Part shown: piece by piece, positions 49,564 through 59,391 of the stretch | Numbering within the stretch: position 1 is the first letter of the stretch | Layout: each line of letters starts with the position of its first letter | NCBI GenBank assembly: GCA_035640455.1 | Contig: DASQWB010000032.1 | Coordinates: forward strand, 26,399 to 90,398 | DNA: 64,000 bases | Source of the DNA: AC-50 sp035640455 | Lineage (GTDB): Bacteria > Actinomycetota > Thermoleophilia > Gaiellales > Gaiellaceae | Direction: 5' to 3' | The notes under the pieces: generated by a model | What the model was told of the DNA's origin: nothing | Database searches by the model: none | The model's input: the letters and a program-made list of their open reading frames with translations, nothing else | Translations under genes and position numbers: made by a program

Positions 49564-51035
49564 CCGACCTCCTTCTCAGGAACGGGCTCGTCGACGTCGG
49601 CTGGGGCGAGTTCCGCCGGGGCGACGTCGCCGTCTCGGGCGGGCGGATCGTCGAGCGCGCAGCCGACGACGCGGAGGTCGTCGACTGTTCCCGCTTCCTC
49701 GTGGTGCCGGGGATGGTGAACGCGCACAACCACTCGAACGAGAACTGGTTCCGCGGGATGTGGGACAACCTCCCGCTCGAGCCGTGGATGCTCTTCTCGT
49801 ACCCGGTGCTGGCCGCGCCGGCGCAGTCGGCCGACGAGATCTACCTCCGCACGATGCTCGGCGCGATCGAGCAGCTCCGCTCCGGCGCCACCTGCGTCGT
49901 CGACTTCCTCTACGAGCTCGACGGCTTCACCGACGAGTCGCTCGAGGCCGTCGTCCGCGCCTACCGCGACGTCGGTCTGCGCGCGCTGATCGCGCTCGGG
50001 ATCGGCGATCGCGCCTACCACGAGACGGTCGTGCTCGACGAGGGGCTCGTCTCGCGCGACCTCCTCGCGCGGCTCGAGCGCGACGCCCCGCCGAGCTGGC
50101 CCGAGTGGGAGCGCTTCGTCCGCGCGGCAATCGAGCGGTTCCACCGCCCCGACGAGCGCATCTCGATCTGCCCGGCGCCGAGCGGCCCGCAGCGCTGCAC
50201 GGACGAGATGCTGGTCGGCTGCGCGGATCTCGCCGAGGAGCTCGACCTCGTCCTGCACATCCACGTGCTCGAGACCCGGATGCAGGCGGTCTCGGGCCAG
50301 CGCATGTACGGCCGGACGCTCGTCGAGCACATGGACGCGATCGGCTTCCTCTCGCCGCGCGTCTGCTTCGCGCACGGGATCTGGCTCACGCCGTACGACA
50401 TGGAGCTCGTCCGCGACCGCGACGTCACGATCGCCCACAACCCCGTCTCGAACCTCAAGCTCGGGAGCGGGATCGCGCCCGTGCCAAGGCTGCTCGCCCA
50501 CGGGGTGAACGTCGCCCTCGGGACCGACGGTATGTCCTCGAACGAGGGGCTCGACATGTTCGCGTCGCTCAAGCTCTGTGCACTCGTGCACAAGCTCTGG
50601 GGCATCGACTACGAGCAGTGGCTCGGGGCTCGCGAGGCCTGGCAACTCGCGACGATCGGCGGCGCTCGCGCGGCGGGCGACCCGGGCGGGCTGGGCCGGA
50701 TCGAGCCGGGCCGCCGCGCCGACCTCGTGCTCCTCGACCTGGAGAGCTCCGTCTTCACCCCGCTGAACGACCCGCTCCGCCAGCTCGCGTTCGGCTCGAC
50801 CACGAGCGCCGTCGACTCCGTCCTCGTCGGCGGGCGCTGGGTGGTGCGCAGCGGGCGGCTGACGACCGTCGACGAGGCGGACGTCCTCGCCCGCGCCCGC
50901 GAGGTCGGGAAGGAGATCGTCGGCCGCTTCGACGAGGCGTTCGAGGTCGGCCGGCAGCTCCTGGCGCCGCTTCGCGGCGGCTGGCTGGAGGCCCTGCGCA
51001 CCGGCGTGGGCGTCGAGCGAAAGCTGGCGCTCTAG
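49560..51035 (+). CDS. Amidohydrolase of the cytosine/guanine deaminase-chlorohydrolase (SsnA/TrzA) group
   Basis: The ~490-residue protein has NAHNHSNENWFRGMW (HxH-like metal site), HIHVLE, CFAHGIWLT and ALGTDGMSSNEGLDMF, the ligand set of the ATZ/TRZ-SsnA family that removes amino or halogen groups from heterocycles. The open frame has no ATG/GTG/TTG near the expected start. Translation may begin at ATA 49560, overlapping the permease TAG (ATAG), giving xADLLLRNGLVDVG. It probably deaminates a nucleobase imported by the adjacent NCS1 permease. Confidence 0.88.
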   Translation: MADLLLRNGLVDVGWGEFRRGDVAVSGGRIVERAADDAEVVDCSRFLVVPGMVNAHNHSNENWFRGMWDNLPLEPWMLFSYPVLAAPAQSADEIYLRTMLGAIEQLRSGATCVVDFLYELDGFTDESLEAVVRAYRDVGLRALIALGIGDRAYHETVVLDEGLVSRDLLARLERDAPPSWPEWERFVRAAIERFHRPDERISICPAPSGPQRCTDEMLVGCADLAEELDLVLHIHVLETRMQAVSGQRMYGRTLVEHMDAIGFLSPRVCFAHGIWLTPYDMELVRDRDVTIAHNPVSNLKLGSGIAPVPRLLAHGVNVALGTDGMSSNEGLDMFASLKLCALVHKLWGIDYEQWLGAREAWQLATIGGARAAGDPGGLGRIEPGRRADLVLLDLESSVFTPLNDPLRQLAFGSTTSAVDSVLVGGRWVVRSGRLTTVDEADVLARAREVGKEIVGRFDEAFEVGRQLLAPLRGGWLEALRTGVGVERKLAL

Positions 51036-51448
51036 CTCGTCGTCAGCTCCTGTCCCATTGCCTCCTCGTTCGGGACGCCGAACGAGGCGTGGCCCTGCAC
51101 GAGCTTCCAGCCGCCGTTCTCGCGCCGCACCACGCCCGTGATGCCGAACGGCGCCTCGCTGCCGTCCGGGAGGACGAACTTCGGCGTGTCCGCAAACCAG
51201 CCGACGTCGCCCTCGGCCCGCGCGACGAGGTTGCCCGGGACGATCCGGAAGCCTTGCATCTCCGCGATCTGGGCGCCCCAAACACGCCGGATCGTCTCGA
51301 AGCCCGTCCAGCACTCGTTCGGGTCGGTGCCGATCACGACGCTCTCCTCGTCGCGCGAGAGATACGTGTCGAGCACCTCCTCGTCGCCGTCGCCGAGCCG
51401 TCGGTAGAAGTCCTCGACGAATGCCTTCACGGCCGCAGAATCGCTCAT
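51032..51448 (-). CDS. SnoaL/NTF2-like protein
   Basis: The 138-residue product has VKAFVEDFYRRLGDGDEEVLDTYLSRD, then GWFADTPKFVLPDGSEAPFGITGVVRRENGGWKLVQGHASFG, the ketosteroid-isomerase-like SnoaL_3 pattern. Such small proteins accompany amidohydrolase pathways (compare AtzH in cyanuric acid degradation), but a direct role is inference. Its stop overlaps the convergent amidohydrolase stop by 4 bp. Confidence 0.8.
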   Translation of the reverse strand: MSDSAAVKAFVEDFYRRLGDGDEEVLDTYLSRDEESVVIGTDPNECWTGFETIRRVWGAQIAEMQGFRIVPGNLVARAEGDVGWFADTPKFVLPDGSEAPFGITGVVRRENGGWKLVQGHASFGVPNEEAMGQELTTS

Positions 51449-51529
51449 CTCGCCTCCTCCGGTGGGGACGCGCAGACGCTATGACGGCCGGCCGGAGAGG
51501 TCAACGGAGCGTCGAGCTAAGGCTCCGCC

Positions 51530-51720
51530 ATGCCCTCGCTTCCGCTCGCCGGGACCCCTCCCACAGGCTGGGGCATCGGCGGCCCGGAGCGTCACATGCG
51601 GCTCGGGCGCTGGGGGCACGCCCGAGGACGCGGCCCGGCTCGTCGGCTGCGCTCTGCACCGACGACGCCGCCTGGATCACCGACCAGATGATCGACTCCG
51701 AAGGCGGCTTCGTCCGCTAA
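51530..51720 (+). pseudogene. SDR C-terminal relic with two frameshifts
   Basis: Three successive frames spell the end of an SDR: PERHMRLGRWG, then GTPEDAARLVG, then LCTDDAAWITDQMIDSEGGF followed by VR and TAA. The order matches the RxGxxEEVAxxVxFLxSDxAxxITGQxxxVDGG tail of short-chain dehydrogenases. No Rossmann half is present between 51449 and 51530, so it is a 3' fragment. It abuts the stop of the polysaccharide deacetylase. Confidence 0.7.
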
Positions 51721-52580
51721 TCGGGATAGAGGCCGGAGTCAACCTCCACCCGCCGGAGCCGACGACGCGGAAGGGCTTCGTCGGCGACGGCCCGCCGCGC
51801 GACCTCCTCGCACGAGACGAACTCGACGTCGCCGGCGGCCAGCGCGTGCTCGATTAAGCCGCGGAGCGCCTCCAAGCGGCCCGGCCGGCCGGAGAGGAAC
51901 GGGTGCATCGTCAGCACGAACAAGCAGCCGTGCCGGCGCATGCCGTCGAGCTCGTCGCGCCAGAGCTCGACGGCGCGCGAGGGCGCCTGGATCGTCCCGC
52001 TCCCGCTGCGCGGGTCGGGGAGGTACATGTACTGGTTCCAGTCGTCGAGCCCCCAGTGCGGCGGCAGCTCGGCGAGCGGCCCGTGCTCCGTCTCGAGCAC
52101 GTACGGCCGGTCGTCGTCCATGAGCGTCGAGTCGTAGCGAAGGCCGTGCTCGGCGAGGAGGTCGAAGGTCCGCTCGCTCGGCTCCCAACTCGGCGTGCGG
52201 TAGCCCTCGGGACGGACGCCGAGCCGCTCGAGCGCCGCCAGGCCACGCTCGAGGTCGGCGCGCTCCGCGTCCTCGTCGAGCCGGAGCGGCGAATGGTGGC
52301 TGTAGCCGTGGTGCCCGACCTCGTGCCCGGCGGCGGCGATCCGCTCCACCGTCTCCGGGTAGCGATCGGCGGTCCGGCCCGGCACGAAGAAGGTCGCCGG
52401 CAGGTCGTACTCGGCGAGCAGGTCGAGGATCCGCGGCACGGCGACGAGCGGCCCATACGCTTGGTGGCTCATCGCCATCGGGCTGCGCGCGTGCCGGCCG
52501 CCCTCGACCAGGATCGGCGACTCGGCGTCGACGTCGAAGGAGAGCGCCGCGAGCGCAGCGCTCTCCCCGAGCCAGCTCAC
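51717..52580 (-). CDS. Polysaccharide deacetylase-family (NodB-type) hydrolase, possibly PuuE-like
   Basis: The 287-residue protein has the NodB motifs SFDVDAES (catalytic Asp) and HEVGHHGYSHHSP (metal His residues), then GYRTPSWEPSERTFDLL and VLTMHPFLSGRPGR. It lacks a signal peptide, so it acts in the cytosol. In catabolic settings this subgroup contains allantoinase PuuE and imide-cleaving enzymes. Next to nucleobase genes it could hydrolyse a cyclic amide rather than a glycan. The start may be GTG 52580. Confidence 0.82.
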   Translation of the reverse strand: MSWLGESAALAALSFDVDAESPILVEGGRHARSPMAMSHQAYGPLVAVPRILDLLAEYDLPATFFVPGRTADRYPETVERIAAAGHEVGHHGYSHHSPLRLDEDAERADLERGLAALERLGVRPEGYRTPSWEPSERTFDLLAEHGLRYDSTLMDDDRPYVLETEHGPLAELPPHWGLDDWNQYMYLPDPRSGSGTIQAPSRAVELWRDELDGMRRHGCLFVLTMHPFLSGRPGRLEALRGLIEHALAAGDVEFVSCEEVARRAVADEALPRRRLRRVEVDSGLYPD

Positions 52581-52611
52581 GTGTCGACGACCGTGCTCTG
52601 CCCGAGTCGGC

Positions 52612-53441
52612 TCACGGATTGACGACGACGCCCGGGCTGACCGGCTCCTGGATCTGGCAGCTCGTCGCGATCAGCGTCGACTGACCGTCCGGGAGGTAGA
52701 GCGCATAGTTCGCACCCTGTGCGTAGCAGTCGCGGAGATTGACGACCGCGGCGTTGATCGACGTCGCGCCGAACGACTGGCTCCCGCCCTGCGCCACGAC
52801 CTTCGTCTCGATCAACTCCACGTTCGCGGGACCGCCGAAGATCGTCGCGACGGCGACGGATTGCCCGTTCTCCATCTGGCAGGTGATGGTGGAGTAGGAG
52901 ATGTAGACCTGCGACGGATCGCTCGTGCCGGAGTTCCAGTTCACGGCGACGGTCTCGCCGTTGATGCCGGCATTGCCCTGGTCGTCGGCGATCAGCGCAC
53001 AGTCGTCGACGTAGAACGGCGTGCACCCGCCGACGAGGAGCGCCGTATTCCAGGTGCCCCAGCTCCCGCCGAGCGACGCCACGGTCATGCCGCCGATGTT
53101 CGAGTTGCTCGCGCCGACGATTGTGCCACGCTGCCAGAAGTTGGACGTCGGCGGAGCGGAGACGGTGGTCTGGTCGCGGCCGGCGCCCTGGATGGAGCAC
53201 CACGGCTTCAGGACCACCTGCTCCTCGTAGGTGCCCGGGCCGACCGAGAGCAGGTACTGCTTCTTCTGGATCGCGTGGTGATGCTCGCGAGCGCCGCGCC
53301 GATCGTCGGGAAGGTAGCTCCGCCCGGATCGACGGAGACGGTGTTGCCGCCGACGTCCGCGGCGGCTGCCTTCAGCTCGTGCGCGGCGCCGAACTGCGCG
53401 ATCGCTTCGGCGCGCGGCGACTCCTGTGTCTTCTCGGCCAT
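52612..53441 (-). pseudogene. Pectinesterase-like beta-helix protein, one frameshift
   Basis: From ATG 53441 the frame reads MAEKTQESPRAEAIAQFG, then VSVDPGGATFPTIGAALASIT, then breaks near 53275. The next frame continues AIQKKQYLLSVGPGTYEEQVVLKPWCSIQGAG, a pectin methylesterase-like N-terminal region, to a beta-helix end at 52612. One missing base explains the break. There is no signal peptide. Catalytic Asp/Gln residues of true pectinesterases are not clear, so it may only bind. Confidence 0.7.
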
Positions 53442-53563
53442 CTCTCACCCTTTCACTCGGCTTGAGCCATGATCCTTCCACATCCGGTCGCGTCTCGAAA
53501 CGACACGCGAGCCGCCGCAGGTTGTCTCTAGAAAAGACGAGCCGGAAGCGTTACTTTGCGGCA

Positions 53564-53908
53564 ATGCACAAGATGCCGGCGCTCCTCGCCGTCGCCGCGG
53601 TTCTCGCCGTCGCAGCGCCGGCTCCCGCGAGCGTACGGTTGGTCGGCATCGACCCGCAGCCCGCCCATCGCGGCAACCCGGTAACGCTGACCGCGCGCGT
53701 CTCGCCCAGGAACGTGATCTGCTCGATCACCGTCTACTACAAGAGTGGGCCTTCGCACGCGAGAGGGGTCGAGCCGAGGAAGCGCGCCGTCGGGGGACGA
53801 GTCAGCTGGACATGGCTCGTCGGGACGCGGACGACGCCCGGCCGCTGGCCGATCGTCGTCGCTTGCGGCCACGCGGGAACGCTCAGAACCTCCTTCAGGG
53901 TGGTCTGA
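53564..53908 (+). CDS. Secreted small Ig-like protein
   Basis: From ATG 53564 the 114-residue product has a signal peptide (MPALLAVAAVLAVAAPAPAS) and one beta-sandwich-like domain (RLVGIDPQPAHRGNPVTLTARVSP...GRWPIVVACG). The two cysteines (CSITVYY and VACG) can form a disulfide. Family unknown. It is divergent from the pectinesterase-like gene and convergent with the TolB-RTX gene. Confidence 0.65.
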   Translation: MHKMPALLAVAAVLAVAAPAPASVRLVGIDPQPAHRGNPVTLTARVSPRNVICSITVYYKSGPSHARGVEPRKRAVGGRVSWTWLVGTRTTPGRWPIVVACGHAGTLRTSFRVV

Positions 53909-53963
53909 GCGGGCCGAGGCCGGGCGGCCCCCGCGGCGCCCGGCCTCGCCCCTTCCCGGCGGA

Positions 53964-55278
53964 TTAGAGACGTCGCTCGATCGAGCGCAGGAGGTCGACG
54001 CCGCGGTCCCAGCGGGCACGATCCGTGCCCGGGCCGCCGTCGACCTCGTCCCGCCGACGGTCACGTGCGAGCAGCCGGTCGCCCCCGGCCTGCCCGTGGA
54101 GCACGTCCCGCCCGGAGCCGCCGTTCAAGACGTCGGCGCCGGCGCCGCCGTAGATGGTGTCCGCGCCGTGGCCGCCCATGAGGGCGTCGTCCCCGCGCCG
54201 CCGTAGACGACGTCGTTGCCGCCGCCGCCGCTGACGATGTCGTCGCCGCCGAGCGCGCAGACGACGTCGTTTCCGCGCGTCCCGACGATCGTGTCGTCAC
54301 CGGCGGTACCGGTGATGGTGCAGCCCTTCATCGGCGGGAGCGCCTGCCAGTCGGGCGCCTCCTCGGCCGTCGGCTCGTTCGTCAGCCGGTCGACGATCAT
54401 GCCGTCCGCGGCGCTCATGACGAAGATGTCGCGGTTTCCCTTCTCGCCGCGCTCGGTCTCGAAGACGATCTCCTTGCCATCCGGCGACCAGGTCGGCAGC
54501 GCGTCGAGCGCCGCGTTCTCCGACAGGTTCGTCTGGTCGGAGCCGTTCGCGTTCATCGTGTAGATCTCGTAGTCGCCGTCGCGGGTCGACGCGAAGGCGA
54601 TCTTCTTCGAGTCGGGCGACCACGCCGGGTCGGCGTGGACGAAGTCGAGCGAGATGTCCGCCACCTTGCCCGCGTCGTTCGTGAGCCGCGTCTGCCCCGA
54701 GCCGGCGGCGTTCATCGAATAGATCTCGCGGTTCCCGTCCCGGTCGGAGGAGAAGGCGATCTTCTTGCCGTCCCGCGACCAGCCGGGATCGCCGTCGAAG
54801 ACGTCGTTGAAGGTGAGCCGCTTCGTCCCCGAGCCGTTCGCGTTCATCGTGTAGATCTCGCTGTTCCCGTCGCGCTGGCTCTCGAAGGCGATCTTCTTCC
54901 CGTCGGGCGACCACGTCGGATCGCCGTCGAAGGCGTTCGAGAACGTCAGCTCACGCACCTGCGAGCCGTCGGCGTTCATCACGTAGACGTCGGCGTCGTT
55001 CGGGAACTGGCGGTCGTTCGGGAGCGCCTGGAAGAGGATCCGCTTCCCGTCCGGCGACCACTGCGGCGACATCTCGTCGAACGAGGTCGTGGTCAGCTGC
55101 AGCCGGTGCGAGCCGTTCGGGCTCATCACCCAGATGTCGTGCGGCGCGAAGACGGTCGACGCGGCGGCGTAGACGTCTTCCCGTCGAGGCCCGGCCAGGC
55201 CGGGCTGGCGCCCGGGGCGAGCGCCGCCGCAACTCCGACCGCGGCCGACGCGACGAGCGTGAGGCGTCGAATCTTCAT
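53964..55278 (-). pseudogene. Secreted TolB-like propeller with RTX (hemolysin-type Ca-binding) tail, two frameshifts
   Basis: ATG 55278 gives a signal peptide ([20 protein letters not shown]). A one-base loss near 55180 then shifts into [17 protein letters not shown] and five PD40 blades ([50 protein letters not shown]). After [21 protein letters not shown] come RTX nonapeptides, broken by a one-base loss in a G run near 54192. They resume as [20 protein letters not shown] to the end. The product would be a calcium-binding surface or secreted protein. The indels may be sequencing errors. Confidence 0.8.
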
Positions 55279-55389
55279 GTCCGGACCCCCTGGTCGCTCT
55301 GTGCGCGCTGACGCTACGCCCTGCCTGTACGGGCACCGTGTGGCCCGGGTTAAGGCTTTCGCCCGGGCCGCAAGGGTTGTGTTAACGCG

Positions 55390-56919
<1,530 letters not shown>

Positions 56920-57086
56920 CTCGTCCTCCTCACCGTGATCGACTCAGGGTACTAAGCTCGCCCGGTGCGCGCGCTCGCCCTCGCCTCGTGCGGCGCACCG
57001 GGCTTACCCGACCTTCGAGGAAGGCCGGGCCGCGTCTTTCATCTCGACATCTAACCCTGTGCCGCTCCCGCAGTAAGCTCTGCGCG
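56920..57086. promoter_or_regulatory. Divergent mmsA/aminotransferase spacer with a hairpin
   Basis: cccgaccttc and gaaggccggg around 57008-57030 form a stem with one mismatch, followed by a T-rich patch. The 167-bp spacer must hold both promoters; I could not identify -10/-35 boxes with confidence. Confidence 0.35.
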
Positions 57087-58442
57087 ATGGCGACGATCGA
57101 GACGAACGCCGAGCTCGGCCAGCAGATCGTCGAGGACGCGAAGCGCCACGTCCTCCACTCGTGGTCGGTGCAGGGCGCGGTTCAGCCGATCCCGGTCGCA
57201 GGCGGCGAGGGGTGCTGGTTCTGGGACTACGACGGCAACCGCTACCTCGACTTCGCCTCGCAGCTCGTCAACGTCTCGATCGGCCACCAGCACCCGAAGG
57301 TCGTCGCCGCGATCAAGGAGCAGGCGGACAAGCTCTGCACGATCGGGCCGCCGATGGCGACCGAGCCGCGCTCGACGCTCGCTCGGCTCCTCGCCGAGGT
57401 CACGCCGGGGAACCTGACGATGTCGTTCTTCACGAACGGCGGCGCCGAGGCGAACGAGAACGCGATCAAGCTCGCGCGCTGGCACACGGGCCGGCACAAG
57501 ATCGTCGCGCGCTACCGCTCCTACCACGGCGCGACCGGGGGCGCGATCACGGCGACGGGCGACCCGCGCCGCTGGTTCGCCGAGCCGGGGATCCCGGGGA
57601 TCGTGCGCGCGCTCGACCCGTACACATACCGCTGTCCCGCCGGCCACCCGGATCCGTGCCCGGTCTGCACCGGCGCGCCGCACCTCGAGGAGATCCTCCA
57701 GTACGAGGGCCCGCAGACGGTCGCGGCGATCATCCTCGAGACGGTCACCGGCACCAACGGCGTCATCCCGCCGCCGGAGGGCTACCTCCAGGCGGTCCGC
57801 GAGGTCTGCGACCGGCACGGCATCCTGCTGATCCTCGACGAAGTCATGGCCGGCTTCGGCCGCACGGGCCGCTGGTTCGCGTGCGAGAACTGGGACGTCG
57901 TTCCCGACATCCTCTGCGTCGCGAAGGGAATCAACTCGGGCTACGTGCCGCTCGGAGCGATGATCGTGTCCGAGCCGATCGCCGAGTGGGTGCGCGACAA
58001 GTACTTCGCGGGCGGGCTCACCTACAGCGGGCACCCGCTCGCCTGCGCGGCCGGGGTGGCCTCGATCGAGGCCTTCCGCGAGGAGGGGATCGTCGAGAAC
58101 TCGGCCGCGATGGGGCCGGTGTTCGAGGAGGAGCTGACGCGGCTCGCGGAGCGGCACCCGTCGATCGGCGACGTCCGCGGCCTCGGCTGCTTCTGGGCCC
58201 TCGAGCTCGTGCGGAACCGCGAGACGCGCGAGCCGCTCGTGCCCTTCAACGCAACCGGCGAGGCGTTCGCGCCGGTCGCGCGGCTCGCGAAGGCGGCCCT
58301 CGACCGCGGGCTCTACCTCATGACGCACTGGAACGTGATCATGATCTGCCCGCCGCTCGTGATCACGCGCGAGGAGATCGAGGAGGGCGTCGCCGTCCTG
58401 GATGACGCTCTCGCGCTAGCAGACGAAGTTGCGGCCGGGTAG
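57087..58442 (+). CDS. Class III aminotransferase (beta-alanine/omega-amino acid:pyruvate type)
   Basis: The 451-residue PLP enzyme has MSFFTNGGAEANENAIKLAR, RYRSYHGATGGAITATGDPR, LLILDEVMAGFGRTGRWFA and the PLP lysine Lys280 in AKGINSGYVPLGAM. It resembles beta-alanine:pyruvate and taurine/omega aminotransferases. A Cys/His-rich loop (CPAGHPDPCPVC) in the middle is typical of one taurine/omega-AT subgroup. With MmsA opposite, it converts beta-alanine or beta-aminoisobutyrate to a semialdehyde. Confidence 0.93.
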   Translation: MATIETNAELGQQIVEDAKRHVLHSWSVQGAVQPIPVAGGEGCWFWDYDGNRYLDFASQLVNVSIGHQHPKVVAAIKEQADKLCTIGPPMATEPRSTLARLLAEVTPGNLTMSFFTNGGAEANENAIKLARWHTGRHKIVARYRSYHGATGGAITATGDPRRWFAEPGIPGIVRALDPYTYRCPAGHPDPCPVCTGAPHLEEILQYEGPQTVAAIILETVTGTNGVIPPPEGYLQAVREVCDRHGILLILDEVMAGFGRTGRWFACENWDVVPDILCVAKGINSGYVPLGAMIVSEPIAEWVRDKYFAGGLTYSGHPLACAAGVASIEAFREEGIVENSAAMGPVFEEELTRLAERHPSIGDVRGLGCFWALELVRNRETREPLVPFNATGEAFAPVARLAKAALDRGLYLMTHWNVIMICPPLVITREEIEEGVAVLDDALALADEVAAG

Positions 58443-58457
58443 ATAGAGCCGGCGCAT

Positions 58458-58531
58458 CGACCGGTCGGTTCAGACGGGCGCGCGGGCAAAGCCCGCGCGC
58501 CCTGATGATCGGCGCCGCAAGCGGCGCCTTA
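58458..58531 (+). repeat. Double-hairpin repeat, copy 3
   Basis: cgaccggtcggttcagacgg, stem gcgcgcgggc/gcccgcgcgc (loop aaa) and second stem ggcgccg/cggcgcc (loop caag). It lies between the convergent aminotransferase and secreted-protein genes. Stem bases differ from copy 2 on both sides together (for example ggcgcc/ggcgcc versus ggcacc/ggtgcc). Confidence 0.78.
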
Positions 58532-58557
58532 GCGACGGCCTCGCTTGTAGGAGTTCG

Positions 58558-59124
58558 TCACGTCGCCGGCCGGAAGGCGACCTGGATGTTCCCGGAGACG
58601 CCGGGCGCCGGGTGGAACGAGTAGTGCCCCGGCTCCGCGGGGACGCTCGAGTCGCCGAGGAATTCAGGGTCGTCGGTCGTCGTGGTCGTCGTCCCGTGGA
58701 AGTTCGAGGTGACGACGTTGCCGTCGACGTAGAAGTCCTGCGCTCCGGGCGTGCCGAAGTTCGGGTCGTTCGGCTGCGCCGGGCCGAGGTGCCACGACGT
58801 GATGTCGACGTCCTCGTGGCCGGCTCCCGCGCTGCCGGGCCCGCCGCCGCTGGTCGTATGACCGCAGCCGGCGAGCTGGGCGTCGCCCCAGGTCTGCGTG
58901 CCCGAGCGGTCAAACTCGATCCAGCCCCAGAAGCCGCCGAGCTCGGGCTCGCCCTGCGGGCCCTGGCACAGCGACGAGGACGGGTTGTCGCAGTTGAACG
59001 AGATGCCGACCTGCCACATGTCGTGCGTCGCGCCGCCGCCGTACGCGCCGGCGGACGAGACGAAGATCGCCGCCACCGCCGCGACGGTGGCGAGCGTGGC
59101 AAGGCCGGTGAGGCACTTCCGCAT
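58558..59124 (-). CDS. Secreted hypothetical protein
   Basis: ATG 59124 with AAGGGGGAG upstream gives a 188-residue product with signal peptide MRKCLTGLATLATVAAVAAI ending near SSAGA. The mature part contains four Cys, GFWGWIEFDRSGTQTWGDAQLAGCGHT and a Thr-run (HGTTTTTTDD). I do not recognise the family; the strand-rich pattern suggests a beta-sandwich. Confidence 0.7.
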   Translation of the reverse strand: MRKCLTGLATLATVAAVAAIFVSSAGAYGGGATHDMWQVGISFNCDNPSSSLCQGPQGEPELGGFWGWIEFDRSGTQTWGDAQLAGCGHTTSGGGPGSAGAGHEDVDITSWHLGPAQPNDPNFGTPGAQDFYVDGNVVTSNFHGTTTTTTDDPEFLGDSSVPAEPGHYSFHPAPGVSGNIQVAFRPAT

Positions 59125-59223
59125 AGACTCCCCCTTGGGTCGGTGGATGCCGCTTCCGAACAAGGGGTGTCTATCGACCCTTCCGTTGCGGTTGGGTTAA
59201 GAAGAGTTCAGCGGTCGTGAAGG

Positions 59224-59252
59224 TTGCGCAGCCGGCCGCTCGCCCGCATACT
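59224..59252 (+). promoter_or_regulatory. Candidate sigma70-type promoter for the leader-rsgA unit
   Basis: TTGCGC (59224-59229) and CATACT (59247-59252) are spaced by 17 bp, about 37 bp upstream of the leader ORF start. Only the spacing and partial consensus support it. Confidence 0.4.
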
Positions 59253-59288
59253 TCGCCGGTCTAGCGATCGACGGAAGGAGGAAGTCCG

Positions 59289-59330
59289 ATGACCGAGTTG
59301 TCGCGCGCCTTCTTCCGTGACCGCCGCTAG
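59289..59330 (+). CDS. 13-codon leader peptide upstream of rsgA
   Basis: ATG 59289 has a very strong ribosome-binding site (GGAAGGAGGAAG, 59274-59285). It encodes MTELSRAFFRDRR and a TAG at 59328, only 2 nt before a long hairpin that hides the rsgA ribosome-binding site. The C-terminal FFRDRR run of Arg and Phe is unusual and could stall or slow the ribosome. A ribosome at the stop would sterically melt the hairpin base. The arrangement is that of translation-attenuation leaders. Confidence 0.6.
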   Translation: MTELSRAFFRDRR

Positions 59331-59332
59331 CG

Positions 59333-59383
59333 CCTCGTAGCTCGAGCCGCCGGGCGGCGGCTCTCGTTCCCGAGCTACGGAGG
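59333..59383 (+). promoter_or_regulatory. Hairpin sequestering the rsgA Shine-Dalgarno
   Basis: CCTCGTAGCTCG (59333-59344) pairs with CGAGCTACGGAGG (59371-59383) over 12 bp with one bulge. An inner stem agccgcc/ggcggct stacks on top. The 3' arm contains GGAGG, the only ribosome-binding site of rsgA. In the folded state rsgA initiation should be blocked. Confidence 0.65.
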
Positions 59384-59391
59384 TACCTACC

